A stretch of 64,000 bases of DNA from Jaltomata sinuosa (GCA_003996215.1 QJPP01000807.1:30001-94000), one strand, 5' to 3'. Counted from the first letter of the stretch, positions 12,226 through 24,740 are shown. Program-made: numbers and translations. Notes: generated from the sequence alone by a model not told the origin.

Positions 12226-13809
12226 ATGACAAATCTGGTCTGATGGCTGTTCTCCACTAACTAAAAGGATATAGGGACTCTTTATTTCATCTTCGGTGCC
12301 ATTGCTGGAGTGATGGGCACATGCTTCTCAGTACTGATTCGTATGGAATTACCATGACCCGACGATCAAATTCTTGGTGGGAATCATCAACTTTATAATG
12401 TTTTAATAATGGCTCACGTTTTTTTAATGATCTTTTTTATGTTTATGCCGGCGATGATAGGTGGATCTGGTAATTGGTCTGTTCCGATTCTGATAGGTGC
12501 GCCTGACATGGCATTTTCATGATTAAATAATATTTCATTCTGGTTGTTGCCTCCAATTCTCTTGCTCCTATTAAGCTCAGCCTTAGTAGAAGTGGGTAGC
12601 GGCACTAGGTGGACGGTCTATCCGCCCTTAAGTGGTATTACCAGCCATTCTGGAGGAGCAGTTGATTTAGCAATTTCTAGTCTTCATCTATCTGGTGTTT
12701 CATCCATTTTAGGTTCTATTAATTTTATAACAACTATCTTCAACATGCGTGGACCTGGAATGACTATTCATAGATCACCTCTATTTATGTGGTACATTCT
12801 AGTGACAGCATTCCCACTTTTATTATCACTTCCGGTACTGGCAGGGGAAATTACCATGTTATTAACCGATCAAAACTTTAATACAACCTTTTCTGATCCT
12901 GTTGGAGGGGGAGACCCCATATTATACCAGCATCTTTTTTGGTTCTTCGGTCATCCAGAGGTGTATATTACCATTCTGCCTGGATCCGGTATCATAAGTC
13001 ATATCGTTTTGAATTTTTCAGGAAAACTGGTTTTCGGGTATCTAGGCATGGTTTATGCCATGATCAGTATAGGTGTTCTTGGATTTCTTGTTTGGGATCA
13101 TCATATGTTTACTGTGGGATTAGACGTTGATACCCGTGCCTACTTCACCGCAGCTACCATGATCATAGATGTCCCCACTGGAATCAAAATCTTTAGTTGG
13201 ATCGCTACCATGTGGGGGGATTCGATATAATACAAAACACCCATGTTATTTGTTGTAGGGTTCATCTTTTTATTCACCATAAGAGGACTCACTGGAATAG
13301 TTTTGGCTAATTCTGGGCTAGACATTGCTCTACATGATACTTATTATGTGGTTGCACATTTCCATTATGTACTTTCTATGGGAGCCGTTTTTGCTTTATT
13401 TGTAGGATTTCACTATTGGGTAGGTAAAATCTTTGGTCGGACATACCCTGAAACTTTAGGTCAAATCCATTTTTGGATCACTTTTTTCGGGGTTAATATG
13501 ACCTTATTTCCTTTGCATTTCTTAGGGCTTTCGGGTATGCCACGTCGCATTCCAGATTATCTAGATGTTTACGCTGGATGAAATGCCCTTAGCAGTTTTT
13601 GCTCTTATATATCCATAGTTGGGATTTGTCGTTTCTTCATGGTCATAACAATCACTTCAAGCAGTGGAAAGAACAAAAGATGTGCTCCAAGTCCTTGGGT
13701 TGTTTAACAGAATCCAACAACACCGGAATGAATGGTACAAAGTCCTCCAGATTTTCATACTTTTGGAGAACTTCCAGCTATCAAGGAGACGAAAAGCTAT
13801 GTGAAGTCA
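12226..13809 (+). pseudogene. Cytochrome c oxidase subunit 1 pseudogene, unit A
   Basis: This spans the full 1584-nt length of plant mitochondrial cox1 from the ATG at 12226. COX1 is the catalytic haem-copper subunit of respiratory complex IV. Ligand motifs are readable: HPEVY near 12952, HHMFTVG near 13100 and VAHFHYVLS near 13353. In-frame stops occur at 12241 (CGA to TGA), 12262 (TAA), 12355 (TGA), 12520 (CGA to TGA, shared with unit B), 13228 (CAA to TAA) and 13579 (TGG to TGA, shared). The normal TAA has become TCA at 13807. No net frameshift is seen. Codons that are edited in plant mitochondria remain unedited, for example Ser where the protein has Phe or Leu. The group I intron found in some angiosperm cox1 genes is absent. 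Confidence 0.96.
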
Positions 13810-16190
13810 AAGAATAAAAGGTCGCTGATTGCTACTAAGAACCTAACAGAACTTTGAAAAATATGGGAAACCACTTGTATAGGTCGGGGTTGAGAATTGG
13901 GGGGCTGCGCGCTACCCCGTCGGCCTAATCCTTGCTATGAGAACTGACACTTTCTAACTCTCTATGAGGAGTGAAAGCCACTTGACTGTAAGGAGAGGTT
14001 TGGAACCTTACTTCAATTAAAGCTCGCCCCCCCCCCCTTTTTTTCCCTCTAAAGCCCCTCGCTCCACTCATTTTTGAACTTCTAATCAGACCTGGCTGAA
14101 CTTGGAATGACATAGATCAAAGGGTCGTTCATTAGCCCTACTAATCAAATACAGGAAAAAGAGGGATGGATTTCGACCTTGCTTTTTTGGGTCTCAGGCT
14201 AGCTTTTGACTTATATGGCGCTTAGGCTTAGCTCATCAAACAAGCGCGCCAAAAGTGGGGGATGGTATCATATTATCTTATAAGAGAGGCACGCTTGGTT
14301 TTAGCTCGTAGTTTCACTCTTGCTTTTGCCTTACCTTCTATTATATTAGTAAAGGGAAAATGGGGGGCGTGTGCAATAGTTTTCTTACTTTCTCTCGATC
14401 GCTTCAATTCCTATAATTTGAGAGATAAGAGGAAAGCCCTCTCTCGAATTCAAAGATGTAACACAAATAATGACTCTCTTCGCCGGGATGTCAGCAGGTT
14501 AGGCAGCTCTAAGGTTTTTATATTCGGTGGAAGGCAGGCTGAAACTCTTCCCCAACCAAGTGAAACTAAGGGTCTGAAAGAATTCACGATCTGATCTATG
14601 GGGGCCTCGGAGGACGGCTAAGAATGTCCATTAAAAGGAGCGATGAGGTCATTTTTCAAGCACGAATAGAACGATCTAAAGGGGTTGTGCAACCTAGAGA
14701 GATGGCCATATCTTTTTGATGAATATGGTATCGAGGTTCGGTTTATTTGGAAAAGAGGTCAATCTTAGGGGAGACCATTCTCTTGGTTGAATTCATGACT
14801 TCGCTTCGATCTCTTCGACTGAACCTAAAGGAGACTTCGATCATTCAACTTTAGCTTCTGAAGGAGGAATCATGTCACTTGGAATTTCGGAAAGTGAATC
14901 CTCTCTTTCATATCCTGGCCTTGGTATAACTTGTCTTTGATTAGGATTTCGATTGAAAAGATGTTAGGCCGGTTCCTCATCTAAGAAACCGAGGCAATCT
15001 CGATTGAATCCAATTCAATATTTTCCTACTCAATCTTATTTATAGAAATAGCACTCGATCAAAGGGGAGCATAAGCAAGTTCAGTGGTAGAAACCTTTGT
15101 AATCGATGGGAACCTCGAAAGCTGTCTGGGGCAGGAGAAAACTCATATTAAGCACTGCCCCAGCATCAACTGGTACAAAGATGAGGCACGATAGCGAAGA
15201 TCAATCCATCTCAATCTACAAAAACATTGCCTTGGGCATGCAACCCAAAATGATAGAAAGACCGCTCGCTCGAAGAAAACTCTTTTAGAGCCTGGTACCA
15301 GCCAAGCCCCCTCTCCTTACAGTCAAGTGGCTGAACGCCCCCTCGACTTGACAACAAGAGTTGGTTATGGAATAGCCTTTTAGTTGGCTTTCTCGTTCTT
15401 AAGGACTTTATGGTCGGTAGGCTTTATAGCGGACCAGCCTTGCTGACAGCTAGGATACATATATAGTTGCGCTTGCCTTCACTTAGAAACTCTACGCCCC
15501 CTATTATAGTAAGGCATGCTCTCGAAACTAGATTCGCTCGTTCTTGTCTCCAACGATTAACCTATTCCAGAGCAGTCTTATGATTAGCCTATCCCGCACT
15601 ACTCGAAGTGGAGGTTGTTGTGAGGATATCTTTGTGCCAGTGAAGATTGCTTCCAATGATCGGGAAAACAAAAATACAAAAAACATTGTTATATCCTGCA
15701 GATAGGCGGAAGGATCTATGTCCATCCCCAACTTCCTTTCAATCCACATCGGAAAATTTAGGCTTTCTCTACTGGGAGTCATCAAAGGAGGAATGGGAAT
15801 ATGCTGGTTTGATAAGCCAAGGAAAAACAACCACCGCTTGGTTTTGACACTCAAGCAACCCGCCCTGCTAAAGAAGATCGATGCAAAGGTTAGATTTCAC
15901 CACCTCTATCTACCCAACTAGTACTATTTGATCTAAAAAAATCCAACCTGGAAACTTTTTCTCCCCTAGAAAACCCTCTATCCCCAAGCTCCTTTACTAG
16001 GTTGGGCAAGCTTTGATGCCCCTACTCCCAAGAAGTTTTTGGTCGGGATCGTGGAACTATCTCTCGAGAAGTAAAAAGTTGATCCTTGTTTGGTCATAAG
16101 GATAATAGTTCTTCTTAGGTCAGGGGTGGCCGGACTGGGGTCGCTATTGGTAATGGCATAACCAGAAGAGGAGTAGGGGAGACAAGGTTA
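13810..16190. other. Spacer between cox1 and the trnP-like sequence, with short repeats
   Basis: Apart from one small ORF (14262-14594) no gene is recognised. Bases 13978-13998 recur inverted at 15310-15330 (21 nt), and a diverged direct copy lies near 16694. A 27-nt word at 14330-14356 recurs at 29274-29300. A C11 run followed by a T run lies near 14029-14042. A minus-strand frame at 15528-15854 is open but matches no family. Small dispersed repeats of this kind are normal in plant mitochondrial DNA. Confidence 0.5.
14262..14594 (+). CDS. Unrecognised mitochondrial-type ORF, 110 residues
   Basis: An open frame of 110 residues with a hydrophobic first third (SFTLAFALPSIILV, then ACAIVFLLSL) that could hold one or two membrane segments, and a basic, Ser/Arg-rich remainder. 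The same ORF in unit B (33554) runs to about residue 93, where a frameshift changes the C terminus, so the frame was probably open at the time of duplication. The word ALPSIILVKG comes from the 27-nt repeat that also occurs at 29274. No family recognised; it may be a chance mitochondrial ORF. Confidence 0.25.
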   Translation: MVSYYLIREARLVLARSFTLAFALPSIILVKGKWGACAIVFLLSLDRFNSYNLRDKRKALSRIQRCNTNNDSLRRDVSRLGSSKVFIFGGRQAETLPQPSETKGLKEFTI

Positions 16191-16191
16191 G

Positions 16192-16309
16192 GCGCTGGGT
16201 AGCGCAGCGCATCTGTTTCGGGTACAGAGGCGATGAGGGGTGCTAATCCGGCCACCCAACCCAGCAGGTCAGGGGCAGGCCGGCCATAGGTTTGAATCCT
16301 GCCACCTTT
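16192..16309 (+). pseudogene. trnP-like tRNA remnant split by an insertion, unit A
   Basis: The 5' part (GGGTAGCGCAG, then GCGCATCTGTTTCGGGTACA) and the 3' part (GCCATAGGTTTGAATCCTG, then CCACCTTT) match the halves of plant mitochondrial tRNA-Pro(UGG). They are parted by about 50 extra bases between the anticodon stem and the T arm, and much of the D loop is missing. The anticodon loop reads TTCGGGT, so the anticodon is CGG where TGG is expected. The inserted bases include an inverted match to the GGTGGCCGGA at 16125. The same broken form is in unit B, so the damage predates the duplication and may predate nuclear transfer. It is placed just upstream of ccmFN. Confidence 0.6.
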
Positions 16310-16377
16310 CTTGTGGATCATCCTGTGGTTACCGGATGATGGGAATAACAAAGCAGAAATTTGGAAATGAGCACAAA

Positions 16378-18133
16378 ATATCAATATATGAATTGTTTCA
16401 TTATTCGTTATTTCTGAGTCTTTTTGTTGCATTCACTTACACCAAGAAACAACCACCAGTGTTTGGTGCAGCACTTGCATTTTGGTGTATTCTTCTTTCT
16501 TTCCTTGGTCTTTCATTCCGTCATATTCCTAATAACTTATCCAATTACAACGTATTACCCGCTAATGCACCTTTCTTTTTATCAAATCTCAGGGACATGG
16601 TCTAATCATGAGGGTAGTATTTTATCATGGGACCCTTCTTTGTTACCGGGGTCGACCCCTAAGCAATAATGTCTCAAAACGAGGAGCTGAAAGCCACTTG
16701 ATTGTAAGTAGAGGAGGCCATAGAGAAAGTTTTTTTTATTCCTTTGTTTTGAACTTCGTGAAGAACTCCATTCTATCTCTCTCTCGTTACGAACAAAAAA
16801 GTGGAATGAAATCCCAATTATACACTCCCTTCGTTCTACGAACCCTTGTTGATTCTGAACTTCATTCGCGAAGGAACCGAACTTTTGATGGGCCAGCCCT
16901 TTTTTATGCGCCGCTTTACCCTGAAAGGAAAATGAGCTTTGATCCTCTGGACGCTAGGCGCTCCCGTGGTTCACGAGAAGGAAAAAGGATGTTGCATCTG
17001 GCACGAGATGATAAAGAGAGAGCTTTTTCTATCGATGAACAGTGGATTGACAGAGCTCTTGGCATTTCTTTGTTTTTCTCTCGTTTCGTATCAGCGAGTT
17101 CCGACCCTTTTGTTCAAAATTTCTTCGTTTGTACTGAATCGCTTGCAGAATCAAATCTTGTTCCACAAGATCCTATATCAGCTATACATCCTCCTTGTAT
17201 TTATGCCGGAGACGTCGCCAGTGCTATGGGCTTTGGCTTATGTAGATCAAAAATGATGAATGGGATTATGGCACTCCACTCGCCGCCAATGCAGAAGGAT
17301 GCCGCCGAAAAGAATGGAACACAATTTTGCTCTGTTGGATGCGTTGGATCCCGTATAACAAGCGAGCTATTAACCCTTAAATTCAAAGATGTGGGTGCAA
17401 AATGCTATCCTGCTTTATTGTTATGTAGCAATAGAATCCTGCTTATGCTGCTTTGGCAGTGCTTTTTTGCCCTCTCTTCTCTCTGGACAGGAGCGCTAGT
17501 AGACACGGGGAGGGAGCAGGCGAAGTGTGTCCTTCGTAATGGAAAGAAAGATACCACTACTTCGCCTCTTTGTTGGACCGCCGGTGCGAACACAGTGGTC
17601 TCTGACCAGGACCAGGAACCAATTCGAATTTGGATCTTGACATGTCAGTGGTTTTTAATCGTAGGCATTTTGCCAGGAAGTTGGTGGCCTTATCATGAAT
17701 TAGTTCGGGGTGGCTAGTGGTTTCGGGATCCCATAGAAAATATTTCTTTTATGCCTCGGGTATTAGCCACAGCTCGTATTCATTCAGCAATTCTACCCCT
17801 TCTTCATTCTTGGACCTTGTATTTTAATATTGTTACTTTTACATGTTGTGTCTCAGGAACCTTTTTAATACGGTCCGAATTGCTAGCTCCCGTTCATAGT
17901 TTTGCTACAGATGATACACGAGGAATCTTTTTATGGCGGTTCTTCCTTCTAATGACCGGCATATCTATGATTCTTTTCTCCTAGATAAGCAGCAGGCATC
18001 GGTTCGTAGAACCTATAAAAAGGAGATGGTTGTGGCGCGAAGTACTCTTGTGCACCTACGTCATTCGGCTCGCGCGCAGAAGGTGGGGCTCATAGTCTTC
18101 CAGGCTTACTGGGGGGTTCTAGTATCGATATGA
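16378..18133 (+). pseudogene. ccmFN cytochrome c maturation pseudogene, unit A
   Basis: The translation follows plant mitochondrial CcmFN, part of the haem lyase that attaches haem to c-type cytochromes at the inner membrane. Blocks seen are ELFHYSLF at the start, FRHIPNNLSNYNVL, GTWSNHEGSI, then the long 16608-17717 frame with PALFYAPLYPERKMSF and NTVVSDQDQEPIRIWILTC, and finally PRVLATARIHS and FATDDTRGIFLWRFFLL. The start codon has become ATA (16378). There is an extra T near 16580 and a 23-base deletion near 16630 relative to unit B, both shifting the frame. TGG to TAG lies at 17715 and CAG to TAG at 17982. The C terminus runs through HLRHSARAQ and then departs from the usual end; the frame closes at 18133. 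Its lesions differ from those of unit B. Confidence 0.93.
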
Positions 18134-21100
18134 GTAATGCGCGGGTCCAAATAAGTTCTTGCAGGGCCGGAAGGAGCGCACGCCGAGTTAGATAGAGCAA
18201 AAGAGGGTCCTGTCAAGTTGGTCCGCTAACGCCTTATCTTCTATTTATAAGCCACAGCCTACTTTGACGTTTCCAATTTCCTATAGAGGAACTGCTTCCT
18301 GCATCTGCGGCCATTGTAGCTAAACTAACGGAGAAAGAAGGAGGGGAAGGGTGGCGGACATTAAATGGATTAGAGTTATCACAGAACTGGAAGAGGTTTG
18401 ATTTCTCTTTGATGTTGTTAAGCCAAGAGCGCAAAGAGCATGCGCAAAATGAGAGCTAGAGCAATGGGAAGACAAGAGAATGCCCAGGTACTCCATCTAC
18501 CAAATGAAATGATTGAAATAGAGAGAAGAATGGAAAGGCAGGCTGCGAAGGCGCTGACTCAATGATAGGATTGAACTCAAAGGGAAAAGGAAATAGGCTA
18601 AGCAAGAGGATTTACCATCGATCGTGAAAGACGAAGTGACTCACCAAGAGCATTGCCCATCAGGGGCTCCGGGGACAGGAGCTAGAAAAACTAAACAAAA
18701 AGAAAATGGTCGTAGAAGGCTAGCTTTCAAAATAAGAAAAGGAACCTTATTAGCATGATAGGGGGATGCTTAGACAAGCAAAAAGCATTCAACAAAATAA
18801 AATAAATTCTTTCTTAGGAAGGATTCCCCTTACTAGGGGTGGGACTATTACACCAACTGAAGATTAGGAAGGAATGGAAAGATAGGAAGCTTGGAGAGCT
18901 AATGGAAAGAAATGCGTAAGAAATAATAGATCAGCGATAGAAGTCGAATACGATTAAGTAACTAGGGGCAAGATACAGACTTTAGAGCGTCAAGTCATAC
19001 ACAAACCGGAGTGACTTAACTACCTAAAGAAAGAAAGCTGCTTCAGCAGGGTCGAAGAAGACGTGTAAGACACCGAGGGGCCGGGGCTTCTTTATTGTAA
19101 GGCGTCTAGAAGCCCAATTTTTGGATTTTTTGTCGTGTCTTATGGGCATGTTCACAAAGGAAAAGGCTCTCCATGGGAAATGTCTTCTTCGGCTCAAAGC
19201 GAATAGGCTGGCAGTCTTGAAGCGAAGGAGAATTCTTTAACTGTTTGGTGTTGGCATCTTTTCCTACCTCTAACTGTTCTCCTAACCGGGCAAGGTAATC
19301 GACTAACCGGGAATTCATCTTCAGAGCTAAGTCCCAAGAAGGTAGGTTGGAATGTACGGGCGTAGGTTAGCGTCTCGTCCTACGAATGATAGCCTTTTCA
19401 GGCCGTCCACGGGATGCTTTGTACGGTAGTAGTTTATGTTAGCTATTTATCCGGTGCCTTCTTTACGACTTTCAACCAAATTGAAGAAACTCCTATTTAG
19501 CCAGGACGTCATTCCCGTCCCTTGTGGTCATTTTTCAACCCCTTGCTTTGACTTGGTAAATTGCATCTGGATTCGCTCTAATTCCAATAGATACCGCATT
19601 ATTTGCATCACCAATGCTAGGCGTATACTATGTTCTAGAGCCTTTAGTTTAGTTGCGGAGTTAGAAGCTACTATATATAGATAGTGCCCGATTTCTATAT
19701 CTTGCCTGTGAATCGAAGCTCTTATCTCTCTAGCTCATGAATAAATCACCCGCTGGAAAGGAATAGCGGGAATAGAATGAAGGAATGATTCAATCTTCCA
19801 TCATTTCAGAGCCGACGCCTCATTTTCTGCCTTTCTATCTATACTTCCCATCTGGAGGAGCAAGTTATGGAACAATTGAGCTTATTGCTGGGCTGGTTAT
19901 TCAGAGCCAGCAATTGGCTATCGAATTTCATCCCGTAACTAGAAGAAGATCGCTTCGGGGTCACTGTGGTGTGGCTGAATGTAGAGCAGTGCGCTCTTAC
20001 AGCCATTGATTAGTAAATTATTTAGAACTTCGGAAGATGGTCAAGGTAGCTTGCTTCCAAGCCACTGCACTAGATGGGCATGTAGTCATAGTAGTCAGCC
20101 CAGAATGTCTCTCTTCTTTACTAAAATATTATTTCGGATGAATGGGGAAGTCGCTCTTTGATCTGCAGAATAAGTCTTAGGAGCTCTCTCTTTTATGGCA
20201 GAGATCTCTCCATACCAAGAAACTGAATTAAGATGGATTGAAGCCCTCATTTTCCTTCCAATTAGTGATATTCTATCTCTTACTTGGGAAATTGTGGTCA
20301 AGCCCTCCCTTTATTCCTCGGAATCGAGCAGGCAACAAGAATGAGAATCAACCTATATAACATTTGTTCCCATGTAGTCGGCATTCTAGAAGCAAAGCTT
20401 CCCAGTCGCCTGCCTCCTTGTGTGGAAATGCTTTTCATGATCTCCAGCTCTTTCCCACCAGCTCGTTCTTTACTGGGCATCTAGGCGAACCCGTCGGGTT
20501 AATTAACTCAACGTAAAGAAAGCTCATTAGGTTAAAACTAGGGGAGTGCGAACATCAGGTAACTTCGTGCTGTAAAATGATAGATTGGTAATGAAAGGCC
20601 ATGTACTAAGAAAGTGCAACTCTATTAGACCTTTATCTGGAAAAAGCTGGAAGAAAGGCGAGAAAGAAAGGTTGCCTACTACTAATAAGGGCGGGTAAGA
20701 AAGAGAGGTGAGGTGACTATCTTAGTAACTTTATTCAATCTAAAATGTTGGCTCAGTGGGTTGGTTTGGCCACCTTTAAGTGAAGGGGCGCATCCACCGA
20801 AGATGGCAGCGGGAAAGACGGGAGCACGAACGAGGTAGCTTATGCTTTTTTTCATCCTCACTACCTGGTTTATAGTAGAATCTGGAGAATATGAACTTCT
20901 CGCATTCTTCTTTTTGGTACATTGTTATGAGCAGCTCTGGTGCTTGATCTTAGGTCTGAGGTATGGGCCGAATCATGATAAAGAAGGTTCGGTGGTTATA
21001 TAATTCCCAAGCTGAAAGTCGTATACTTTAAAAGTAGATGGAGTGATCAAGCGGCCCTTCTTGCGCCAACTTACATCCAATGGCGTAGTGATGTGTTAGT

Positions 21101-21679
21101 ATGAACATGGAACTCCTTATTCCAATCCAGAAACCGAAGGATTGGGGCTAACATCAAACACTCATCTGCATGCTTAAAGGCTTAATCATGTTCCGGTTCC
21201 CAAGCCTTATACCTTTCTTCTGCAATGATTCCATTCTGGGATTCCGTGCTTCGAAAAGTCTTTTTTGATGCGTCTGTAATAGCATATGTGTCCCAAAAAA
21301 GAACGTGCTATGCCCGGCCCTCTTTTCAGTAGATAAGATTAGGATGAAAGGGCAACATATCCTATATAGTAGTAAGGTCTTATCCCATTATTAGTAGCCG
21401 AAGTGTGGGCCGGCTAATTCAGGAAAAAACTTTCACATGTGCATAGGAAGACTAGAACATGTTTAATAAGCCTTAGTCGACCTCCGGAGGACAACAATTT
21501 TCTTTTCCAATCTGAGATTCTCTTTTTTATTTTCTCCAGTAGAGGAAGGTTCTCTCTTTATTCTCTTGAGGGACATACTTGATAGGAATTTTTTATTCCT
21601 CTTCAATGATCTGGAATTTCTGTGAGGAGCTCTGTTCGAGATGAATCACTGGCTCTTATCAAAATTGACCTTTTGGCCA
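18134..21679. other. Unit A spacer, no recognised gene
   Basis: No known gene is readable. Open frames at 19436-19684 (plus), 19785-20009 (plus), 20095-20301 (minus) and 20284-20484 (plus) have partners in unit B but match no family. The sequence around 19975 is the empty site corresponding to the solo LTR insertion in unit B. A 19-20-nt word at 20045 matches one inside the rps10 intron (11681). Confidence 0.5.
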
Positions 21680-22080
21680 TTACAACCTTACAATCAGCTT
21701 CTTACTTCTTTCCAGAAAGATTTTCTGCTTCTTAAGATTCCATTTATGGCTATTAAATAATATTAGAACATTGTTATCAAAAAGAAAGTAGGAGAGTGTT
21801 GGGCACGATCTCGAAGCATGGTAAGGTGTTATCATTTTCAATGATACCATTAGCACTTCTTCAACAAAAATCAATAGGCTAGGTTTGGAACCCTTGTTGC
21901 AGCCCTCGAGAAGCTGGAAACCATGTGGCACACCATCCACAAGCACTCTAAAGTCTTCATTACATAAACATCCATCTATCAAATTCTGCCATTTCTCAAA
22001 AAAGCCCATTCGATCCAAAAAGATGCTTTTGCAATATCCTGACTTTCTTTTGACCCCCCTCACTCCTATGTTGTCTTTAG
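21680..22080 (-). mobile_element. Old LINE-1 reverse transcriptase fragment, unit A
   Basis: The minus-strand frame 22063-21680 reads MGFFEKWQNLIDGC, then FRVLVDGVPHGFQL, and later CPTLSYFLFDNNVLILFNSH. This follows the palm region of plant L1 reverse transcriptases, where the usual motifs are like VLINGSPxGFF and ISHLLFADDSLIF. The catalytic FADD position reads FDNN and the region between the blocks is garbled, so the enzyme is dead. No element ends were found. It is shared with unit B (44491) and so predates the duplication. It is separate from the better-preserved LINE at 22321: the frames do not join and that LINE has its own flanking repeats. Confidence 0.5.
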
Positions 22081-22307
22081 GTCAAAATCCCCTATCACTT
22101 AAAGCCACCTCGTGAGCCAAGGAGATCTTCTCTACTTAGTCCTTTAATAAAAGCGCCCCTTTTTCCTTAACTATTTTTCTAGGGAGAATCAAACAAATTC
22201 TTCGAGCTAGAGTGAATTTTTTAGATTTACAAAGCTCTCCTTCAAATATCCCATAAATAAAGGTAGGTCGGAATTGGTGAAAGAAGTACTTTAGACTTTC
22301 GGAATAA

Positions 22308-22320
22308 GGGCAATGAAATT
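22308..22320 (+). repeat. Target-site duplication, left flank of LINE-1 (unit A)
   Basis: The 13 bases GGGCAATGAAATT here recur at 24741-24753 with one change (C for the first G). They bracket the LINE exactly. Unit B has the same pair without mismatch. Confidence 0.9.
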
Positions 22321-24740
22321 TTTTTCTTTTTTTTATTTTAATGACCCTTGAGGGGGTCAGGGGCTGAGCAACAACCCCAGGCCTTATCATAAATAAAACA
22401 AAAAAGAAATACAAGGAGGGAGACATAAACCTTACCTCCGATCCTATGGTGGTTCATAAGTTAGCTAGCCTACTAAGGTCGGCCAACTCATCCCCAATAC
22501 TAGAAAGATAAACCTAGGACTATGCACCTAAGAAGAGAGGACTCCTCTCATTACGATAATTCTAGGAAAGCATAAATAAGGGAGACTCTCCCCTTACAAA
22601 GTAAGAAAAGAGCCTAAACAAAATAGACATCTTCATAAACGCTATATGCAAAGGAACATAGCCTAAAAGAAGATGGTATACTAAAGATGTAGGAACAAGT
22701 GAAGACTTGTCCAAAGCTTGAGAGTATCAGAAACCAAGCTAGAGCTAAGGGGGTTTCTTGATCCTTTTAAACTTCCTTCTCCTGAATTTTCCCCATTTTA
22801 TCTAGAATAAAGTAGCCTCTAGTCTCTTATTGTAGTTGTTGAAAGCTGTAATAGTGTTGGGCAGAAGTCACCACATGGCTATATTTAGAAAGAGTGTCAG
22901 CTGGGAAATTTGCTTCTCTGTAAACATGGTTGCACTTAAAATTGTCCAGCAGAGAAATTAGCTCTTGAAGCTCACTAATGTACTCACTAATGCTCCATGG
23001 GGGCTTGAAATCATGCTTGAGCCATTTGACAAGAAGTTCTGAATCAACCTCCAATATGACCCTGCTATACCCATGTTGCATACACCAAGTAATACCAAAT
23101 ATTGCAGCCTGAATTTCAGCTTGATTGTTGGATCCAATACCTAGAGGGGTAGCAAAAGCATAAATAAGGTTGCCTTTACTGTCTCTAAGTATGCCTCCTG
23201 CTCCAATTCTTCTCGAATTCTCTAGTGCACTACCATCAGTATTCAATTTAACCATGGAAGGAGGGAGTTTGTACCAACAGATTTGAATAACGTTCAACTC
23301 ATGTTGACAGTTTTCAATACAGAGCACCAGATCCCTCCAATTAGTAGGCCAAGTAATGTAAGGATAAGTAGTGATCAAAAACATACTTATATCCTTAATA
23401 ATAGAGAATTTCACTCTTGAAGAACTAGATTTCTTGCCTCCATACTTGCTGGCACACCTGTTCTTCCACAAGTTCCAACATATAAATATATGAGTAACTT
23501 GAAGATTCAGTTTATGCACTTCATTATGGTGTTTGGTAATCCACCACCTCATAAGAAGATTTCTCAAAGGTGTAGTCTCATGTTGAATTCCCAAAAAATC
23601 AGAAAAGAACCTCCACACATGCTTAACAAAATTCCCAGACACAAAGATATGCTCAATAGTGTCTTGCCCAGGTCTGTAACAGCAAAAACAGTCAGCTGGT
23701 TCATGACCAAATGAAGTAATCTTCTCATTTGTTGGTAATTTACCCGTAACAGCTCTCCACAGTAGAAAAGAAGACTTGAAAGGGACATTTTTGTGCCACA
23801 TTTTCGTGTTGGACGGTGTCTTGTTCTTCTTTTTTCTCACTAGTTCCCAAGCTGAAGAACAAGAGAAGTTGCCACTAGTGTTGGGTTTCCAAATTGCTTG
23901 GTCAGGGGTGCCTTCTTGATATCTGAAATTGGTGTTGAGGATCTTATAAATGAAAGCTGGAGGAGCATGCTGTCTCACCATGTCCTCATCCCAATTTCCA
24001 TTGATTAAAAACTGAGAAACAGTCATGTTGTTGAGCCTAGGAGGGAGATTTATGTGATAAGCAAGAGGCCCTACTCCTAATCAATCATCCCACCAAAAAT
24101 TGCAGGTACCAGACTTTAAAGACCACTGAATATGAGCCTCAGCAATGACTTTGTTTTTCATCATATGCTTCCAAACAAGAGACTGCCATGTATCCCATTT
24201 CTTGGCAACTGGATTGGCCCTTTGGCAATACTTAGCTTTGAGAAAACCTCCCCATAATGATTTTTTGGATCTGAAAAGCCACCATTGTTTATATTGTAGA
24301 GACAAACAAACATCCTCCAGTTGTCTCACACCAATTCCACCTTATTCATAAGGAAAGCTGAGGGTTTCCCAGGAAGCCCAATGGTACTTCCTCTTGTCAT
24401 TGTCCCATCTCCAGAAAAAATCTGCAGTGAGGCTTTGAATTTGTTTGAGGGTAGTTTTGGTAGGAGAGATAGTTGCCAGAGTGTGAATAGGAAGAGATTG
24501 TAAGACAGATTTAACAAGAGTAACTCTCCCACCATAGCTAAGCATCTTGGATTGCCATCCCTTGATCTTAGAAATAACTTTAGAGACCATTCCAGTGGTG
24601 TAGATGATCTTCTGAACTCCTATATATAGAGGGCAACCAAGATAAGTTATAGGACTTTCTTTATAGCTGAAACCAGTAATGGTTTTTACTCTATCAATGA
24701 TGTCTTGAGGAGTTTTAGTAGGGATCATGAAGTTTTGTAA
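22321..24740 (-). mobile_element. 5'-truncated LINE-1 retrotransposon, unit A
   Basis: About 2.4 kb on the minus strand. The 3' end is an A-rich tail, seen as the T-rich run at 22321-22340. From 5' to 3' the ORF2 remnant shows the end of the reverse transcriptase (SPITYLGCPL, SYGGRVTLVKSVLQS; 24746-24342), a zf-RVT zinc-binding region (SSAWELVRKKKN, LLWRAVTGKLPTNEK, FCCYRPGQDTIEHIF) and an RNase H domain (LNTDGSA, NNQAEIQAA, VILEVDSELL, NFPADTLS, covering the D-E-D-D active site). Stops lie at 24342 (GAA to TAA) and 24081 (TGG to TGA). The 399-residue frame 24026-22827 is open to the natural end of ORF2. The non-coding 3' UTR is 22341-22826. The endonuclease, ORF1 and most of the RT are missing, as is usual for 5'-truncated insertions. 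Flanked by a 13-bp duplication. Confidence 0.93.

Noticed and set aside
12952..12990. A cox1 group I intron or its co-conversion footprint at the HPEVY site
   Set aside because: The coding sequence is continuous here in both units, with no intron and no clear footprint by eye.
12939..13325. Frames 12939-13130 (plus) and 13140-13325 (minus), and the same in unit B
   Set aside because: They are shadow frames of the cox1 coding sequence.
14020..14045. C-run followed by T-run (and the C-run near 12141) as regulatory signals
   Set aside because: Homopolymer runs of this size are common in such DNA and have shrunk or vanished in unit B (near 33343).
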